A stretch of 9,304 nt of DNA from Prevotella sp. UBA1104 (GTDB lineage Bacteria > Bacteroidota > Bacteroidia > Bacteroidales > Bacteroidaceae). The notes beneath the pieces are model-generated. The model was not told the origin of the DNA. It did not search any database and saw only the letters and a program-made list of their open reading frames with translations. Where the stretch lies: assembly GCA_002314055.1 (NCBI GenBank), contig DCBP01000056.1, positions 7,125 through 16,428 on the forward strand, in the 5' to 3' direction. Shown here piece by piece: positions 6,840 through 9,304 of this stretch. A program made the translations under genes and the position numbers. Position 1 is the first letter of the stretch. Each line of letters opens with the position of its first letter.

Positions 6840-7763
6840 ATGCGCAAAAGAATTCAGAACAAATGGGCTGAAAGCCGCTTTGCATTCCCTATAATGGGGC
6901 TTTACGGAATACTGGCTTGGCTGGCGGGGGGCTTGCTCGAACAAGGTACTTACGTGCAGTTCGCTCTCTTCGTTGTGGCGACTCTCACGATGATGACGCT
7001 GAACAACTCTAATGCACTGATTAGAATTTACAGCCGCATGGTGTCGTGCTCGTTTATCGTCATGACATGTGCCGCTTCGTTTCTCTTCCAGCATGTTGAG
7101 AGTGCCGTGGTACAGACTATGCTCGCCATGTTCTATCTGTCGATTACGCGAAGCTATCAGGACAAAAGGGCTCCGGGAATCGTGTTCTACTCGTTCGCAT
7201 GCATCGGAATTGCAAGTTTTTGGTTCGTACAGATTCTATATTTCTTGCCGGTTCTGTGGATCCTCATGGCTACTAATATGATGGCGCTGAGCCATAAGAT
7301 GTTCTGGGCGTCTATCATCGGAGTTATTGCTCCATACTGGTTTGCTGCCGGTTACTATGCATGGCAGGAGAGACTGCCGGAACTGGGCGACCATTTTATG
7401 GAACTGGCTTCGTTCAGACAGATTGCGGACTTTTCCGCCTTGGGCATTCACGAAATAGCTACGTTTGCCGTAGTTACGGTTCTGACGATAATCGGCATTA
7501 CGCACTATATGAGAAGCAGCTATCTCGACAAGATTCGTACGCGCATGATTTTCGAGATGTTCATTACGATGGACATTCTGACTCTGATTTTCGTTGTCTT
7601 GCAGCCGCAGCACTTCTATACGCTGTTGCCTATGATGATTGTTAACACGAGCTGTCTGTTCGCTCACTTTATCGCTCTTACCAAAACTAAATGGACGAAT
7701 TTCGTCTTTATTTTGGTGTGTGTGGTTATGGCTGGACTGACGGCTTTCAACATGTTCTTATAA
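6840..7763 (+). CDS. Polytopic inner-membrane protein of unknown function
   Basis: I do not recognise a characterised family. The 307-residue protein has a short basic N-terminus (MRKRIQNK) and about ten or eleven hydrophobic segments, roughly at 14-34, 37-54, 67-83, 88-102, 113-130, 131-150, 154-175, 205-222, 237-254, 259-280 and 286-306. A longer polar loop lies at about 176-204. Small charged clusters (KIRTR at 231-235, YQDKR at 106-110) separate some segments. It resembles in size and layout the uncharacterised 300-residue polytopic proteins found in many Bacteroidetes, but I cannot assign a family by eye. The start codon is one base after the purD stop and the YqaA-like gene follows 19 bases after its end, so expression is probably tied to purD. 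A transport or envelope role would be guesswork. Confidence 0.88.
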   Translation: MRKRIQNKWAESRFAFPIMGLYGILAWLAGGLLEQGTYVQFALFVVATLTMMTLNNSNALIRIYSRMVSCSFIVMTCAASFLFQHVESAVVQTMLAMFYLSITRSYQDKRAPGIVFYSFACIGIASFWFVQILYFLPVLWILMATNMMALSHKMFWASIIGVIAPYWFAAGYYAWQERLPELGDHFMELASFRQIADFSALGIHEIATFAVVTVLTIIGITHYMRSSYLDKIRTRMIFEMFITMDILTLIFVVLQPQHFYTLLPMMIVNTSCLFAHFIALTKTKWTNFVFILVCVVMAGLTAFNMFL

Positions 7764-7782
7764 CGTAACGGCTTAATGTGAG

Positions 7783-8226
7783 ATGACTGAAATATTAGTG
7801 CATTACGGATACTTCGGCATGTTCCTGTCGGCTCTGCTCGCCGGAAGCGTACTGCCGTTTAACAGCGAACTGGTTATCGGCGCTCTTAAAGTGGCGGGAC
7901 TGGAACCTTGGATGCTGCTGATTACCGGTACTCTGGGGAATGTGCTCGGAGGACTGTTTAACTATTGGATCGGAACATTCGGACGAATGGACTGGATTGA
8001 GAAATATCTGCATATAAAGGAAGAAAAAATCGAAAGGGCTCAACGCTTTATGGCGGGAAGAGGCGCCTTGATGGCGTTCTTCGCTTTCTTGCCGATTATC
8101 GGAAGTGCCATAACTGTTTCGCTCGGACTGATGAGGGCAAACCTGCCGATAACGACGGCAAGCATGACTGCCGGAAAGTTTCTCAGATATGCTATAATCG
8201 TGTTTGGCATACAGTTCTTTCAATGA
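7783..8226 (+). CDS. Small YqaA-like membrane protein of the DedA/SNARE-associated superfamily
   Basis: This 147-residue protein has the YqaA layout. It has an N-terminal re-entrant-like segment with LPFNSELVIGAL (24-35), a GNVLGGLFNYWIG segment (52-64), a charged amphipathic linker (about 68-94) and a segment LPIIGSAITVSLGLMR (103-118), followed by a last hydrophobic stretch (about 131-146). DedA-superfamily proteins act in the inner membrane; some flip polyprenyl phosphate or phospholipids. The role of the YqaA branch is not established. The position after the conserved IG (Ser108) is usually Asp in the relatives I remember. It sits 19 bases after the unknown membrane gene and probably ends the purD transcript. 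Confidence 0.82.
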   Translation: MTEILVHYGYFGMFLSALLAGSVLPFNSELVIGALKVAGLEPWMLLITGTLGNVLGGLFNYWIGTFGRMDWIEKYLHIKEEKIERAQRFMAGRGALMAFFAFLPIIGSAITVSLGLMRANLPITTASMTAGKFLRYAIIVFGIQFFQ

Positions 8227-8326
8227 CAGGACTGCACCCATCCTATATATTATATATAATGTGTAACTGAAGGAAATTTAAACTATAATTTCTAACATAT
8301 AACTTACAACTAAAATTTAAACAATT
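8227..8326. other. AT-rich intergenic region before the nucleotidyltransferase gene
   Basis: These 100 bases contain an alternating TA tract (8244-8258, nearly self-complementary) and then an A/T-rich leader up to the ATG at 8327. No exact TAnnTTTG -7 box and no TTTG -33 box at the right distance is visible. The gap length and leader composition suggest a separate promoter, but I cannot place it. No terminator hairpin with a T-run is evident after the YqaA-like gene. Confidence 0.5.
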
Positions 8327-9241
8327 ATGAAACCTACACTTTTATTGCTCGCTGCTGGTATGGGCAGCAGGTATGGCGGACTGAAACAGCTTGACGGACT
8401 GGGACCTAACGGCGAGACTATCATGGACTACTCTATCTATGACGCTATCCAGGCTGGATTCGGAAAAATCGTTTTCGTCATCAGAAAGGATTTCGAGGAC
8501 GACTTCCGCGAGAAGATTCTAAAGAAATATGAGGGACACGTGCCTTTGGAACTATGCTTCCAGAGTCTCGATGCTCTGCCTGAGGGCTTCTCTTGTCCAG
8601 AGGGAAGGGTTAAGCCTTGGGGTACTAACCATGCCGTTATGATGGCTAAAAACGTAATTCACGAACCGTTCTGCGTCATTAACTGCGACGACTTCTACAA
8701 CCGCGACTGCTTTATGGTTATCGGTAAGTTCCTCAGCAATCTGCCTGAGGGTAGCAAGAATAACTATGCTATGGTGGGATTCCGCGTTGGCAACACTCTG
8801 TCGGAAAACGGTACCGTGGCTCGCGGCATCTGCTCTAAAGACGACAACGAGAACCTTACTACTGTTGTGGAGCGCACCGAGATTATGCGCATAGACGGTA
8901 AGGTTAGCTATAAGGACGAAGAGGGCAAATGGGTTGCCATCGAAGACAATACGCCTGTTTCAATGAACGTATGGGGATTTACTCCCGACTACTTTGAATA
9001 TAGCGACGAATACTTCAAGGAGTTCCTCTCTAAACCGGAGAATATGACTAACCTGAAAGCGGAATTCTTTATCCCGCTCATGGTTAACAAACTTATCAAC
9101 GAGGGTACGGCTACCGTTAAAGTGCTCGACACTACAAGCAAATGGTTCGGCGTAACTTATGCTGCCGACAGACAGGGCACCGTTGACCGCATCAAGCAAC
9201 TCGTTGACGAGGGCGTTTACCCAGAGAAACTATTCAAATAA
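8327..9241 (+). CDS. Sugar-phosphate nucleotidyltransferase-like protein (NTP_transferase fold)
   Basis: The 304-residue protein has the nucleotidyltransferase fold that makes NDP-sugars from a sugar 1-phosphate and an NTP. The N-terminal LLLLAAGMGSRYGGLKQ carries the nucleotide-binding G-x-G-S-R loop (11-15) and the usual Lys (Lys20). KPWGTNHA (96-103) matches the base/phosphate loop (KPxGTAHA in relatives), and INCDDFY (118-124) supplies the metal-binding Asp pair 121-122. It is not GalU, RmlA or MurU by its signature loop, so neither the sugar nor the NTP can be named. Related genes in Bacteroidetes are, as I recall, often near a sugar kinase, but none is in this window. The start ATG follows an A/T-rich leader with no Shine-Dalgarno. 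A 34-base GC-rich repeat follows 29 bases after the stop. Confidence 0.87.
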   Translation: MKPTLLLLAAGMGSRYGGLKQLDGLGPNGETIMDYSIYDAIQAGFGKIVFVIRKDFEDDFREKILKKYEGHVPLELCFQSLDALPEGFSCPEGRVKPWGTNHAVMMAKNVIHEPFCVINCDDFYNRDCFMVIGKFLSNLPEGSKNNYAMVGFRVGNTLSENGTVARGICSKDDNENLTTVVERTEIMRIDGKVSYKDEEGKWVAIEDNTPVSMNVWGFTPDYFEYSDEYFKEFLSKPENMTNLKAEFFIPLMVNKLINEGTATVKVLDTTSKWFGVTYAADRQGTVDRIKQLVDEGVYPEKLFK

Positions 9242-9270
9242 TAAGGAATTCAAGTTTCAGATTTATATCT

Positions 9271-9304
9271 TCCCCTCCCCCGCCTCCCCCTCCGGGGGCG
9301 GAGC
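9271..9304 (+). repeat. 34-base GC-rich intergenic repeat, copy B
   Basis: This is the exact inverted copy of 58-91 and ends at the last base of the window, so it may continue. It lies 29 bases after the nucleotidyltransferase stop, nearly the same spacing as copy A has from the peptidase stop (27), and has the same orientation relative to the preceding gene. It includes a CCCCC-TCC-GGGGG hairpin core. What follows cannot be seen, so a terminator T-run cannot be excluded on this side. Confidence 0.85.

Noticed and set aside
5552..6847. Open frame of 431 codons antisense to purD
   Set aside because: The purD frame is unmistakable and has a matched promoter. The antisense frame has no motifs and ends within the purD promoter/leader region.
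58..9304. Composite transposon or integrated element with 34-base terminal inverted repeats
   Set aside because: There is no transposase, integrase or target-site duplication visible, the cargo is core metabolism, and the repeats sit at matched distances from stop codons, which fits extragenic repeats better.

Overview
This looks like a chromosomal window from a Bacteroidales bacterium, most likely a Prevotella-type genome. The evidence is two promoters of the Bacteroidetes -33/-7 type (TTTG, then TAnnTTTG 19-20 bases later), the absence of clear Shine-Dalgarno sequences, an exported S9 peptidase whose predicted mature end starts with Gln as is usual in this phylum, and a THUMP methyltransferase with a long Arg/Gly-rich tail. 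The genus is inference; no rRNA or other marker is present.

The layout is two divergent sets of four genes. Leftward, read from the middle out, are a COG3254-type sugar mutarotase (5249-4872), serine O-acetyltransferase cysE (4771-3833), a THUMP-domain RNA methyltransferase (3861-2368, overlapping the cysE end) and an exported DPP IV/prolyl-tripeptidyl-type S9 peptidase (2338-119). Rightward are purD (5570-6838), a polytopic membrane protein of unknown role one base later (6840-7763), a small YqaA/DedA-like membrane protein (7783-8226), and, after a 100-base AT-rich gap, a sugar-nucleotidyltransferase-like enzyme (8327-9241). The genes are mostly housekeeping: purine synthesis, cysteine synthesis, RNA modification, and peptide and sugar metabolism. 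cysE, the methyltransferase and the peptidase probably form one transcript from the promoter just upstream of cysE. purD and the two membrane proteins probably form another.

The 320-base divergent intergenic region (5250-5569) holds four tandem copies of a 22-base unit followed by a well-formed purD promoter. Two junctions in the array create a perfect 10-base palindrome with an AAACGTTT core, which resembles a LacI/PurR-type operator core. Meaning is unproven.

An identical 34-base GC-rich element lies 27-29 bases beyond the last gene on each side (58-91 and 9271-9304). The copies are inverted relative to each other but in the same orientation relative to the gene they follow. They bracket the whole block and may be a 3'-end repeat family. 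No mobile element, CRISPR array, tRNA or rRNA was recognised. I found no convincing wholly new system; the two repeat families, the altered substrate-anchor residues of the peptidase and the unknown membrane proteins are the points most worth checking.
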